From Mesorhabditis belari (lineage: Eukaryota > Nematoda > Chromadorea > Rhabditida > Rhabditidae), in contig CAUEEP010000735.1 of NCBI GenBank assembly GCA_958450365.1, forward strand, positions 1,245,501-1,309,500: a DNA stretch of 64,000 bases. The letters are read 5' to 3'. Made by a program: the position numbers and the translations under genes. The notes beneath the pieces are model-generated. The model saw only the letters and a list, made by a program, of their open reading frames with translations. It ran no database searches and was not told the origin of the DNA. Numbering within the stretch: position 1 is the first letter of the stretch; each line of letters starts with the position of its first letter. Positions 1-18,604 of this stretch are shown in pieces.

Positions 1-149
1 CAGAATTTTGCGCTGATTCCGAATCTGTTTTCCGTTTTTGCTAAACGGCACTCTATCGAAAGTTATAAGCTTGCAAAGTTTTGTAATGAGTACAAAAAAT
101 CAACCTTAAATTAGACCTTAAAATTGGACTGTTCAGATAAGGGAGCAGT

Positions 150-226
150 GTAGGGATGACCGAGTGGTAGAATCAGTTAGAATACCAGACAAGACCTGCC
201 GAGTTCAAATCAGGTCGTTGACTTTT
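150..226 (+). repeat. tRNA-like sequence (SINE or tRNA pseudogene)
   Basis: It has an A box-like TGACCGAGTGG at 157 and a B box-like GAGTTCAAATC at 201, about 33 nt apart, so pol III promoter spacing is plausible. No acceptor stem closes. A second, inverted tRNA-like sequence lies 170 bp downstream. Confidence 0.4.
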
Positions 227-397
227 CGTACTTTTTAGGTTTAAATGGCTTTTGTCTTCCTTATCTCCGCACACAATCGTACCGAAGTTAGCACACCACA
301 AATACCGATACAAATCAATATTTTTGTAGAAGAAACGGCTAACAATAGCTGGTTTGAAGCCAAGAACGCACAAGCCATTTAGACTTAACAAGTAAAA

Positions 398-475
398 CAA
401 AAAGACAGCCGACGGATTCGAACCCGCAAGGTCTCGCCTTGTATTCGAACCTACTACCACTCGGCCAGCCATGCG
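398..475 (-). repeat. tRNA-like sequence (SINE or tRNA pseudogene)
   Basis: On the minus strand, A box TGGCCGAGTGG and a perfect B box GGTTCGAATCC followed by a T run. The T stem and acceptor do not pair well, so it is not a working tRNA. Confidence 0.45.
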
Positions 476-1084
476 CCTTCGTTGCCCTGAAAAGTCGGGT
501 TTTAAGGTCTACATTTGATTTTTGAAACTCCTTACAAAAACGATTTTTCATCATTTTTCAACCATTTTGTTCTAAGCGCTGGTTAATGCTAAAAATATAT
601 TTTTTATCTCAAAAAATCACCCATCTTCTCTACTTTAATTTGATACCTAAGCGCGCAGAAACAAACGTATTGGTATCGAGATATAAGCGTTTATTTGAGA
701 GTGAACTTAAACTACGCGACGCTTTTATAAGGGCTCTTCTATTAGAATATTTACGGTAAATTACATTGAACTTTAGACTGATAAGCAGCTCTCGATCCCT
801 TTGCCACCAAAAGAGCCAAAGACGAGTCAGGAGAGACGACGTGTTCGAGTCAGTCCACCGATTCCACGAACACTCGTCCCACGAAAGAGGATACTGCCCG
901 ACCTTTTTGGACACATACAAGCCGCTCGATCGGGTAAGTGCAAGAATGCACTACAGTGCGGTGTAAAACCATACGCCACCACCTAAGTTTCAATTTTCAG
1001 ACTCCCGTGAGCCTTTGCCAGAGGCAGATTTAGCTTTTAAACAAGATAAAAAGTATGAAATGACACCAAAATTTGGGGGGTGGC

Positions 1085-1530
1085 GTATGGCTTTTTGCAC
1101 CGGGTGAATTTTCGTTTTTGGTTTTTACATTTTCCCTATTCATGCTATGTCGATGATTTTTGGGGTTAAGGGTTATTTTTTTATCCTGAATCTAACTACA
1201 TTTTCAATTTTTTTTGGTCACTGGCACGGGAGCCGCAGAAAATTGAAATTTAGGGGGTGGCGTATTGTTTTGCACCGCACTGTATTAAAGCCAAACTGTG
1301 TCCCGTTATAAAACTAGGTTTGCTAGCAATTTTGGTCTAGCAACAGTTCTGGTTCTTTGGCTTTCACCTGGGTGTCGTCGTTGTTTGATACTCAGGTTTC
1401 AACCACCAAGATGCCTCAGTTGTTGTCGTTTCTCACCAAGCTTTTGTCGTTGTTGTTGTTTCCCAATATTTTGTCGTTGGCCTCATCCACCAAGCCATTC
1501 TACTTCCGGGTCTCTGGAGCTGAAAAGCTG
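1085..1530 (-). pseudogene. Dead copy of the carboxypeptidase Trp/Thr-linker exon plus intron
   Basis: This stretch is about 90% alike by eye to 60067-60522, which holds the linker exon of the carboxypeptidase and part of the following intron. Against that exon the copy has a one-base insertion in the SAPET region (about 1508), a TGG-to-TGA change in a WW pair (about 1435), and loss of the short segment coding ASKT. It cannot encode the linker in one frame. It is immediately followed by a ctttgcattg array at the former exon boundary. It shows a segmental copy separated by 59 kb. Confidence 0.85.
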
Positions 1531-1534
1531 CTTT

Positions 1535-1724
1535 GCTCTGCTTTGCTCTGCTTTGTTTTGCTTTGCTTTGCTTTGCTTTGCTTTGCATTGCTTTGCATTG
1601 CTTTGCATTGCTTTGCATTGCTTTGCATTGCTTTGCATTGCTTTGCATTGCTTTGCATTGCTTTGCATTGCTTTGCATTGCTTTGCATTGCTTTGCTTTG
1701 CTTTGCATTGCTTTGCTTTGCTCT
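1535..1724. repeat. Tandem array, 10-bp unit ctttgcattg
   Basis: About 19 units, pure in the centre (ctttgcattg) and degrading to ctttgctttg and ctttgctctg at the ends. Open in several frames only because of the repeat. Confidence 0.97.
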
Positions 1725-3685
1725 AGATGACCTAGTAAACTAGTAATGTTTTTTTTCACACAATTTCAATCTTTACATCTTTAACATCACTCTTTACTCA
1801 TTTGAATTCATCTTTTTACTGAAGTTTTCTTATTTCTGTAACCCAGCTGCATGCACTTTAAGGATCAATTCATTGACAAATTGCGGTGAAAAGAGAAAAG
1901 AAACTTTTTTTCTAAAGAAATTCCCTCTATCCTATAAAAACAAAGATTATAATTGAAATTTAGTTTGCTACGGTTTAGTTTATTATAATTCTTATTGGTA
2001 AAGAGCCTGGGAAAGGATAAAAATGTCTATTTAATGATAATAGTAATGATAAATTACTATAGAAAAGTATAGAAAGATACTTTTCGAAAAGGAAACGGGA
2101 ATATCATTCGAAATGGAACTGTTCTCCAGAGAATTTCCAATTCCCCTCTTTATCCTTTGGGGGATCTCGATGTCAGAAGCGGATTCACCAGCCGGATTTC
2201 CCGGGGATTTTTCCCGGATCAAGACTATTGCCCAAATTGCCGTGTCGTTTTTAGAATTTGCCCAGGATTTTGCGTGATTTTTCTCTCGAAAATCGAAATT
2301 TTCTCATATTTATTTCCATTTTTAGCCAAGTGATTGACCTTCCATTTGTCCTTTTTCAGGATTTTTTCATCAACGAATATAAGGTTCATTTCTCCATTTT
2401 GTAGATTGAGTTCTTCGAAAATCACACACGCTTTTTTTCCCATGATTCCCTTGGACTCTTATTTGACAGTTTATAAAAAGACTTATTTTACTTATTTTAA
2501 TGATTTTACCAAATTCAAAACAAATCATTGAACTTGAATAGAATAGAATTTTTGAGATTGAGAATCATGAGAAAAGCTGGAGAAGACGGGAAATAACAAG
2601 AAATTTGTAGATCACACATAGAATTACTGACTTATTTACTTATTTTTCAAGCTCTTTCTGGTTCATTTTCAAACTGAAATCGGTTTTCTGGCTTTTTTTT
2701 GATAGATTTAAGCTTTAAGAGTAACATTTGAATAATTCTTTAAGTTGTGTTTGAATAATAAGTCATTTGATGTCATTTGAGTCACTTGTTAAAGATCTTA
2801 AAGCTAGCTTTTTCTCATAATTTTAAGCTCTTTTACAAATCAGCTAAATCGGCTACAAATCAGCTAAATAAAACTGTTTGAATAAAGCCAACAGATAGAT
2901 GTGGAAACAATCTTGAAAATTAAATATATTTAACTCAGATCTACCAATACTTGAATAAGAATCTTTCAAGAGTTAAGAGCTAAAAGCTTGATTTGATTAG
3001 CTCTGGCTTTTTTCCAGCGTTCCTTAGCTCTGGCTCTGTTTCCTCTTTCATTTACCTCATCCAATTAGGTGGAAACTAAACTTGAAAGATTCTTATTCAA
3101 GTATTGGTAGATCTGAGTCAAATATTCAGCTGACTGAGTAGAAAGTGAAAGATTCAGCTGACAAATATATTCAGCTCAGAATCTAGTTGTTTAACAGGTA
3201 AATATCTCGGTCATTGTTTATTTTGATATGCGCAAATTTTTGAGCTTCTTCAACGTATCGATTTTTCCTTTTTCAACGATTTTTCCTTCTTCAACGTATC
3301 CATTTCCTAAATCTATAAGATTACAATCCTTTTTTCAAATTTTTGTTCCAAAGAAAAGAATCCTTTACGAAATTTGTTAAACTATTAAAAAGATCTATAA
3401 TTTCTCTACAAAATTTCTTTTAAAAGAAAGCTCAAAGCCCGTCTTAACTCGGTAAACACACATTTTTCTCTAAAATTTTCAATTGTTGTTTTTAAAATAA
3501 TGGCTAAACGGATCGTTTTCAAATTTTACAGACTTATGTAATCAGATGAGCTCTATCTTTTTTACTTTAACACCAAAATAGGTTTATCTTAAAGAAAGTG
3601 TTCAAATTGAGCATCGGATCCAAATTGTCGAAATTGAAGTTTTGGGTACTCGTCTTTGAGCCTTTGAAAATTCACAAAAATAGCT
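1725..3685. other. No gene seen
   Basis: AT-rich unique sequence plus the 2934-3120 hairpin. Open frames here are short, overlapping and without splice-site support. Confidence 0.6.
2932..3122. repeat. Inverted repeat hairpin
   Basis: Arms of about 42 bp (actcagatctaccaatactt ... ctttcaag at 2934-2972 and the exact complement at 3081-3120) flank a loop of about 110 bp. Confidence 0.88.
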
Positions 3686-4100
3686 ATTCCAAAGAACTTC
3701 CTAAAAGCCATTTTGCAGAGAAACAATCAAGCTTTTTAATAGTTTAAATATAAATTTTGTTAGTGGTATTATTTTTAAAAGTGGTTTGAAAGAAAATTGT
3801 AAAGATTTATGCACCACTCTAATACAAGCGCTTCTAACTTGCTTAAATCTACTGGATTGACATGATCTGTAGCTTAAAAAATAGAGAACCTCAAGAGCTT
3901 TCAAATGAACTAAAGCACACCTAAAAATATCAATTCTAAAGAAAGTTATAGTCTTTTGTAGTCCTGACTAGAAACGGACCGTTATTCCAAAAATAGTTAT
4001 TCCAAAGAACTTTCTAAAAGCCATTTGGCAGAGAAACAATCAAGCTTTTTATTAGTTTAAATATAAATTTTGTTAGTGGTATTATTTTTAAAAGTGGTAG
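3686..4100. repeat. Direct repeat of about 100 bp
   Basis: 3686-3788 and 4000-4100 are nearly identical (tattccaaagaacttcctaa ... ttttaaaagtggt). The second copy runs into the family F dispersed repeat. Confidence 0.85.
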
Positions 4101-4310
4101 TAAAAACTGGAAAATCATCTTTCTGGAGCACTCAGTTAGGCGACGGTGCTACAAAAAGCATTGAGTATGCCGGAATGAGTTTGTTTAGAGAATTTTGAAA
4201 GTATTACTATTATAAACCAGATTTTGACTCACTTGCTAGCAATTCTTGTAACGGATTTATTCAGCTCTCATTGAGTGAACAGACAGGAATGTTTTTCTAT
4301 ATTCTATAAA
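4098..4310 (-). repeat. Dispersed repeat family F, copy 1
   Basis: Inverted relative to 10690-10855: both contain the tract around gcattgagtatgccggaatg and the end aagaattgctagcaagtga. The last 46 bp (cagctctcattgagtgaaca ...) recur at 7472-7517. Confidence 0.85.
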
Positions 4311-4334
4311 GTGGTAGTAAAAGAAAATTGTAAA

Positions 4335-4475
4335 GACTTTAAAGGAACCAAATAGGAACTTTAAAGGAACCAAATAGGAACTTTAAAGGGACCAAATAAG
4401 AACTATAAAGGAACTATAAAGGAACTATAAAGGAACTATAAAGGAACTATAAAGGAACTAAATGGGAACTATACT
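4335..4475. repeat. Minisatellite, aactataaagg / gaaccaaataggaactttaaag
   Basis: Two related units in a row: three copies of a 22-bp unit, then five or more copies of an 11-bp unit. The inverse motif (ctttatagttcctatttggt) recurs at 36505-36575. Confidence 0.9.
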
Positions 4476-4964
4476 GTGGGCTAATGGGCTGACTGACCAA
4501 CCTCAGAGCTCTTTGAATTTGAAATGTTTATATTCTTTATTTAGATTAAGCTAAATATTCTTTAAATCGAGAACAATCAGTTGATTCTCTGTTGAACAAT
4601 CAGTTGATTCTGTATTCAACAAGTTATCCAAAGTCTCTTGAAGTTTCAAATCCTCAAAGTCATTTGAATTTGAACTTGAAGTCATTTGAATTTGCCTTGA
4701 ATAGCTAATCAGTTTGCAATACGCTTTCAAATTCTCAAAATGTGCTGTGTCCATTTGAAATGTCTAAATGCCTGGTCCATTACACTCACCCATTCGTATG
4801 GGGGTTTCATTTTCCCTTTCATCGGGGGGTGAAGAAGAGGCGCTCTGTGTGTCTCAATCAAAAATTCCCCGCTCGCAACCTATTCCGGAGGAGGGATCCG
4901 AAGGAAGTGAAGGAGAGGAAAACCGGGAAGAAAGAAAGGAACAGGAGGAACAGGAGGTTGCTCA

Positions 4965-5034
4965 AAAGGAGGTTGAAAAGGAGGTTGAAAAGGAGCTTCA
5001 AAAGGAGCTTCAAAAGGAGCTTGAAAAGCAGTAA
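4965..5034. repeat. Short purine-rich tandem repeat
   Basis: Units of aaaggaggttg and aaaaggagcttc. They make the surrounding reading frames look long; no gene is supported at 4740-5130. Confidence 0.75.
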
Positions 5035-5130
5035 CAACCCTTTCCCTTCTCTTATGCCCATTCCGGGCACAGCTCTCCTCCAACGGAAACTAGCGAAATC
5101 CCATTTGGACTCTTCTTTGCCCATCTCTTA

Positions 5131-6465
5131 AACCCAGAAAATTTTGTCTTCAATCAAGAATTTTTATTGAAAACAAGAAAGGAGAATCGTTTTTTGAACA
5201 GATTTGGAAATCAGATCAGATTTCATTCTTGTATTGTACTGATTTCAAAGCATTCACTCATTCCTAAACACTTTTAAAGTACCGCTTTTACTTTATAAGT
5301 CTAGATTTGTGTTTATAGGTTAATAAACAAGCAAAAAATCTTTCTTTTACATTGTTTCTCAAAAAATTTGATCAGAAATGATTCACCTAGCCGATGTAGA
5401 GGTCAATAAACAAAAAAAACGTTATAGTGATTAAAAGAGAGCACTTTTTTTGTTTCTGATTCATTGAGGCACTTGTTTTATTGTAATTAGATGATTGTTT
5501 TATATTTTAGAATAGTTTTAGAATAGTTTTTGCATCTTTTAACACAAATAGGTATCTAAGAATCATTTTACAATAAAAGTTTAGACTTGAAGTTTGATTT
5601 GGGTAGGGTTTAATAGCTGGATTTTGAATGAATGATTGATTAAAGTCATATTTTTAAGCTTTTGTTTTAAAAACAAATTACTAGATTAATCAAATCTCAA
5701 AAAGAACTAAATTACTATAGTAATTTACTGGTAAACTAGATATCTAGATATTCTGATTTTAATAGGTTCAAGAAGTTGATTGAATATGACGCAATAGGTA
5801 CTCAAAAAGTGACAAAGAGATTTCAGGACTAATCCAAATTCTGCCTCTGACACTGGTATCCTCTATAGTAGCAAAGAAAAAAAAACACAGCTCTAAAAGA
5901 TCAAAACTGGCTAGGGCCTTTTGTCGAGTCGTGGGCTTATTCATCGGAAGCGCGTCCTTTCTCCCATCCATTTCCCTTTTCTTTTCTTCAACCGCTCATT
6001 CTAATTGGTTGCCTTTGATTCACGAGAAAACCACTCGATTTTCTTTTTCTTTTTCTCCTTTCTCTTTCCCCCCTTTCCAAAAAACTCCCATTTCATATTC
6101 AGCTAATGAAAAATTTGCTTCTCACCGCGAGATTTTCTCGGAATTTTTCCCCGAATTCTCTCCTTTTTTAGGAGATCTTTCCAATATTTTGGAGTTGATT
6201 GAAATTTAAAATTTTGATGGAGAATTGTACGAATTTTCTTCCAGATTACTTCGTTATATAAAAGTTTGAACAATTAGGCTTTGACGATTTGAAAGATGGA
6301 AGAGCAGGGCTTAGGCTTAAGCTTGAACTGGCTATTCCAAGCCCAGGTTTTTCATGGTTTTTGTCCCTGGCCTTGTCCCAGGCTTAACCTGGTCCTGGTC
6401 TAGGTCTAACCTGGTTCTGGCCCAGGCCTGACCTGGTCCTTATTGCTGATTCTCTTGGCTTATCA
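5131..6465. other. No gene seen
   Basis: AT-rich. A GC-richer, pyrimidine-rich island at 5930-6200 has no convincing splice sites or protein similarity. 6300-6465 is a degenerate cctgg/aggc-rich prelude to the 10-bp array. Confidence 0.5.
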
Positions 6466-6936
6466 GCTTTGGTCAGCTCTGGTCAGCTTTGGTCAGCTTT
6501 GGTCAGCTTTGATCAGCTTTGGTCAGCTTTGGTCAGCTTTGGTCAGCTCTGGTCAGCTCTGGTCAGCTTTGGTCAGCTTTGGTCAGCTTTGATCAGCTTT
6601 GGTCAGCTTTGGTCAGCTTTGGTCAGCTCTGGTCAGCTTTGATCAGCTTTGGTCAGCTTTGGTCAGCTTTGATGAGCATTGGCCAGCTTTGGTCAGCTTT
6701 GATGAGCATTGGCCAGCTTTGATCAGCTTTGGTCAGCTTTGGTCAGCTTTGATGAGCATTGGCCAGCTTTGGTCAGCTTTGATGAGCATTGGCCAGCTTT
6801 GATTAGCTTTGATCAGCTTTGGTGAGCTTTGGTGAGCATTGGCCAGCTTTGATTAGCTTTGATCAGCTCTGGTCAGCTTTGGTCAGCTCTGGTCAGCTCT
6901 GGTCAGCTTTGGCCAGCTTTGGTCAGCTTTGGTCAA
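6466..6936. repeat. Tandem array, 10-bp unit ggtcagcttt
   Basis: About 47 units over 470 bp, with variants gatcagcttt, gatgagcatt and ggccagcttt arranged in repeated blocks (a higher-order pattern). Confidence 0.97.
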
Positions 6937-8819
6937 GAGTTCAGGCATGAATTGTTAGCTAAAAAAGCCTAATATCTGTCTACAATGCTACAATTTGCAA
7001 ACGTTAGACAATTTGGTGAAGATTTGTAATCCAAATTTGAACACAAGCTTACAATTAGGTTCAGTTTACCCATTTGAATCGTTTACCCATTTGTTTATCC
7101 ATAATTGGCCTTTAATCTTTGTGATTTCCAAAATCGGATTAGCTAAACTTACAATTCGATCTAGATCTTTGCCAGCTTTAGTCACTTTTTCAAATTCATT
7201 ACGGACTTTCCCTAAAATCTCCACCCACCCATAGGCCAACTAACAAGGAAAATGGGAACTGAACTCCAAAAAAACTCGTTGGAAATCACATTTCATCGTG
7301 TCCATTTCTCGAAAAATCCCCTATTCAGAGTCGGGTCTCTTTTTTTTCTTTCAAGGGCCTCACCCAACCAAATATGCCCCAGGGAGGCGCCCATTTCACT
7401 CGACTCTCCACAACTCCTTTCCCCTTTCCATTCCTTGGAACCTCTCTTTTCTTTTCTAGGAATTGCTTTTTGATTCAGCTCTCATTGAGTGAACAGACAG
7501 GAATGTTTTTCTATATTATTCATCTGTATTCTGCTTGTTTTCTTCAAGAATTTTTTGCTCTTGTCTGTTTCCAACTTTTGCTGCTAACAAGTGATACTAT
7601 TAGACTTTTCAGAAAGTTTTCTTTAAAACAAACAAATGCATCAATTAAACTACTGTTTATTTCATTAAAAAGAATTATTTTTCTGTAAAATAACAATTTC
7701 TGGAGCAGGATTTGAATCTGGTAAGAATTTCTGGAAAGTTTAAGAGCTTCAACCCTTCAAAACTTTCCCCTTCAACCCTTCAAAACTTTCTCCGAAGACT
7801 TGCTTGACCAAAAACTAAGTTTGTGTACTGAATCAAAAGCTCAAGAAACTGTTCACAAGTATGACAACAAAAGTTAAACCCTGTGCTTAGAATTTGGAGC
7901 TCTTTAACTTCTCCTAAAGCTTCTGATGACACTGATGGGCCTGATGAAACTTCTCCCGAAGCTTTTACCCGTTTGCCATCTCCCAATATCTTCTTCTCTT
8001 TTCCCAATTCTCTTCCCAATTCTCTTCCCCATTCCCCCTTTTCCCTTGTTTCAACCTCTCGTTTGCCGTCGATTCAATTAACTTTTAATAAGTAGAACCC
8101 GCGCCTTTCCCTCTCATTGTCCTTTTCATTCTTCTTCCCCATCTTCGAGAGCCTTGAAAGTGCTTTCAACATTCGGAATTTGGAATTTGAAATCTTTCAA
8201 ATATCTTTCAAATATATTCTGTCTCCTTGGCCAATTTTGAGGTTATTTATCATTCTTTACTTTATTCACCTATTAGTTGTTTTTATGAGAATTTAAAATT
8301 GGACTTAATCACTTATAATCATTTAATCTCTTTGATCTCAGAATCAGCTCGCATTCTTGTTTCCAAAACAAGAGCTGATTTAAAGGATGATAAGATGACT
8401 GAAAAATAATATCTATAAATGGCATGGAAAAGAATATTCGTATTCGGGTGAAATTCTCATCGAATTTTGCTGAAGAAAAGAATTGAGAAAGAGGAAAGGA
8501 GATGGCCGTTATTAGTGGGTAGCGGTGTGAATTCCGGATGTGCTTTGCATTGAAGTGGAGAAGAAGGGAGCAATGGGAGTGGCTTGTTGAAAGACTAGGG
8601 CCATCGACATCGGAAGGGCCGCATATAAAACATTGGCCCACTCTTATTACCCATGCGCAACTCTAGAAACGTTGTTTGAACTGGTTTCAAAGCTTGAATT
8701 AGAACCAGACTTAAACCAGAGAAATCAGCAAAAATTTCTCTTTTCTTTAAACTAGAGCAAGCCAAGCCAGGCTAGGCTAGGCTCTGGAATTTGGGTCAGA
8801 TCAAGGCAAATGATTAGTT
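6937..8819. other. No secure gene; three GC-richer islands
   Basis: Islands at 7200-7470, 7900-8060 and 8500-8650 stand out by composition and could be 5' UTR exons, regulatory DNA or unrecognised coding exons of the plus-strand CtBP gene. 7472-7517 is a family F fragment. Confidence 0.4.
8622..8631 (+). promoter_or_regulatory. TATA-like motif, weak
   Basis: catataaaac in a GC-richer island (8500-8650), 2.4 kb upstream of the first visible CtBP exon. It could belong to the missing 5' part of that gene; nothing else supports it. Confidence 0.2.
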
Positions 8820-9048
8820 TTGACCTAGCCTAGCCTAGCCTAGCCTGGCCTAGATTAGCCTAGCCTAGCCTAGCCTGGCCTAGTCTGACCTAGCCTAGCT
8901 TGGCCTAGCCTAGCCTAGCCTGACCTAGCCTAGCCTAGTCTAACCTGGCCTAGCCTAGCCTAACCTAGCCTAGCCTAGTCTGGCCTGGCCTGGCCTAGCT
9001 TAGCCTAGCCTAGCTTGGCCTAGCCTATCCTGGCCTAGCTTAGCCTGG
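8820..9048. repeat. Tandem array, 5/10-bp unit ctagcctagc
   Basis: About 230 bp of tagcc units with substitutions (tggcc, tgacc). It follows a short inverted tract (gccaggctaggctaggctc, 8765-8783), so the two can pair. Confidence 0.95.
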
Positions 9049-10689
9049 CTCATCTACTATAGCCCAGTACTGGCCCTTCTTATGACTTCTTTACGGCTTG
9101 ATCATAACGAAAGCTCAACTTTTCGATTACTTGAAATCATTGCTTAATTGCTTTGGAGACAAGTTAATAAAATATCCATTTTCTTGATTAAAATCGAATC
9201 AAGTTGAAAATTAGCTTAAATCAGGCTCAGAAGTACTCCAAAAACCGCAAGCTAGGGCCAAGTAAGAGCCAAGTAAGGGTCAAGTAAGGCTTTTTTTGAG
9301 TTTAAGTTTAACTTGAAGTCTGGAGGAGCCCTGGTTGAACCAAATCGGTTAAATAATGCCTACCAAACCTGGATGTTCATTTGGTAACAGTATATTCATC
9401 GCTTATAGTTTGAATAACACTATAAGATATCCCAAGTCAACTCCATCTCTCTCGCCTTTTCCATTATCCATTCACAAGACTCTTATTTCTCTTATTCTTC
9501 TCCAATTCTTATTTCTTCTCTCAAGCATTCCCCATCTAGAAGAGAAGAGCCCAAATTACGAACGGCACACCCAGGGCTTCCAATCGACACTCCCTTTCCC
9601 ATTTTTCCTCTTTTCCTAGGTCCATCCGCCTTCCCGAATTTCATATGACCCATCATTGGCTCTTCTCTTTTCCCTTCAAGACAAACGCTTGTCAACACGG
9701 GACTTCTTAAAGATCTTTTTATAGATTCAGTGAATTTCTATTCAAGTTTAGTTTAAGTTTATCTTTTGATTGCTTTGATTGTTTAAAGGGTATAAAGAGT
9801 ATAAAGGGTATCAAGAGTATCAAATTTAACTTATGAATCTACTGCGATTGGTTTACAAGAGGATTTTGAATGATTTATTGAATGAGTTAGTTGTCCGCTT
9901 GCAAATATGACTTGTTACTATGATTTCAGTAATGAAATTCTTTTCAAGTTCAGCTTTCTTTTGATTTATTTGTTTGCTTCAAGACTGGATGAGTCAACCA
10001 TTTTCCAATATGACTTGTTATCTATGATTTCATCGATTCTATCGATTCGATTCAAGTTTAACTTGAATGAATCTACGTCGTTTGGCTGCTGGATGACTTA
10101 TTTACTTTTCAATTTAACTTAATACCATTTTTAATATCAGATTTTAAAGTTTATTAACTAAAAGATCATTATTAGAGCTTTTTAACTGTCTCAAAGCTGT
10201 CTCAAATGCTCATCAAGCTGCCTCAAATGCTTTATAAATTTTCACAATCGAATAGAATTGAAAGCTTTAAGGGTAAAAAGCTTAAAACTAATCTTATAAC
10301 AAGAAAAAAAGAACTTTCAAACACTTTAAACCCAAAACTATTTGTGTTTCCGTTTAATCATGAGTTTTCTCGTTCAAACATTGATCTTATTATGATGAAT
10401 ATTGGTCTATTTATCGAAAATTTTACATTCATTACTTTAATTTCAAAGGATTCACATTGAAAAACCAGCTTTTATAGAGAAAAATCTCTCTTTTCTGCAC
10501 CAAAATTTTCATTTTCGCTTTTTCTCTTTTTCTAATCGTGCGAATGTCAATGATTAAACATCAATCACTTCAAAAACATAAGAAATCAAAAGTTTTTGTT
10601 ACTGTAAATGATTGGTTTTGAAAAAAAACGACCAAAAAAAAAGAAATTTTCCAGATTCACCCCAATCCGAGTCGTTAGACAGTCCGTGC
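9049..10689. other. No gene seen
   Basis: AT-rich; a pyrimidine-rich island at 9430-9690. 9780-10080 contains a degenerate direct repeat (atatgacttgtta ... atgattt) about 110 bp apart. Confidence 0.5.
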
Positions 10690-10855
10690 TTGTCGACAAA
10701 TCCGTTACAAGAATTGCTAGCAAGTGAGTTAAAAGCTGGTTTATAATAGTAACACTTTCAAAATTCTCTAAACAAACTCATTCCGGCATACTCAATGCTT
10801 TTTGTAGCACCGCCGCCTAACTGAGTGCTCCAGAAAGACGTTTTTCCAGTTTTTC
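10690..10855 (+). repeat. Dispersed repeat family F, copy 2
   Basis: Matches 4098-4275 in inverse orientation, a few per cent diverged. It sits just upstream of the first visible CtBP exon. Confidence 0.85.
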
Positions 10856-11008
10856 CTTAGAAAATTGGGCGTAGTTGAGCGTACTTTTCGCTCAAAATCC
10901 TTTAAAAACGCTCAATACACTTCCATTTTTGAGTAAAAAATACTCAGCACTAGATAGCACTAAATAATCTTACTCTTTAACTGTACTTGTTCGACTAATC
11001 GTTCTTAA

Positions 11009-17612
<6,604 letters not shown>

Positions 17613-18079
17613 GCGGAAACTTTCAAAAGCAATACGATTTCCCGGTCATTGACGTTACTATTTCTTTACTAAAATTCATTGGTGCAATCCTTTCATCTAT
17701 TTTTGTATTTTTTGTAAACTTTCTCCACGACAACGATCTCTCAAAAGGTTCATATTCATCAAAAAATCCATTTTCCCTTTGTTTTCTCTAGGATTTTCAG
17801 TATTTCTGCACGGTATTTGACTTTCTTTTTTGGTAATACTATTGATTTTGTTTATTTTAAATCAAAAACAAAGCACATAAATAAGGAGAGTAAAGAAAAA
17901 TACATAGCAACCATCGAGATACCATAATTTTTAGAAGAAAACATGACGATGAAGTTACCAGGCGAGATTTCTGAAAAAAAAAACTATTATAATAAGTTTT
18001 AGTTAGCTTATAGCTATGCTAAAAGGGTAAATCTAGCCTAAAGATCTAGTTTGTTCAAAGAAATTTGATAATTTGGTAT

Positions 18080-18604
18080 TATTGGGTTGGGGAGAATGAG
18101 TCGGCGCCAAACTTTAAAGGGACTTTTTGCACACATAAAGCCTTCTTTAAACATACGTTTGGTTTCATCAAAAGGATCCACTATTTCTCTACAAAATCAC
18201 TTTTGAGAGATTCCACAAAGCTTTTCTTTCGTGGAGTTTATGGACTCCCAAACACAGCTAGTCAAAATGGCAAAGAGCCCGACTCATCATTTGAACAGTT
18301 TCTTTCACATAAACCTTCTTTGGTGCTTATATAAAAAAGATAGAGCACATTCAATTACTTAAGTTGCCAAATTTGCAGGAAGATCCCACCAATGGTTTTT
18401 TCTAGATCACAGTTTGTAGTTTTTGTGAAAAAATGGTTTTTTCTTGAGCGGAGGCGCTGTTTGAATTTTCTTTTAAATGTCATTTTGTAGAGAATTAGTT
18501 AACCATTCTACTGATATCAAAAGCATATTATTTGACGAAGTCTGCTAGAAGTTTTAGATATTTTTTTGATTTTCGGCGCCGACTCATTCTCCCCAACCCA
18601 ATAT
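18080..18604. mobile_element. MITE family A, copy 1
   Basis: About 525 bp with inverted ends ttgggttggggagaatgagt and actcattctccccaacccaa between TA dinucleotides. The end motif resembles mariner termini (ttaggttggtg). No coding capacity. Its right end abuts family B copy 1. Confidence 0.92.

Noticed and set aside
1298..1759. Long Leu/Phe/Cys- or Lys/Gln-rich reading frames in several frames
   Set aside because: They arise from the 10-bp ctttgcattg array and the decayed linker copy; no start context or splice sites support them.
4742..5131. 129- and 88-codon frames rich in Arg/Lys/Glu
   Set aside because: Open on both strands because of purine-rich repeats; no splice sites, domain or upstream signal found.
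6519..6802. Repetitive SFGQLWSAL frames
   Set aside because: Product of the ggtcagcttt array; the same sequence is open in other frames for the same reason.
8309..8641. 110-codon minus-strand frame
   Set aside because: Low-complexity, no splice logic, no recognisable domain; part of a GC-richer island.
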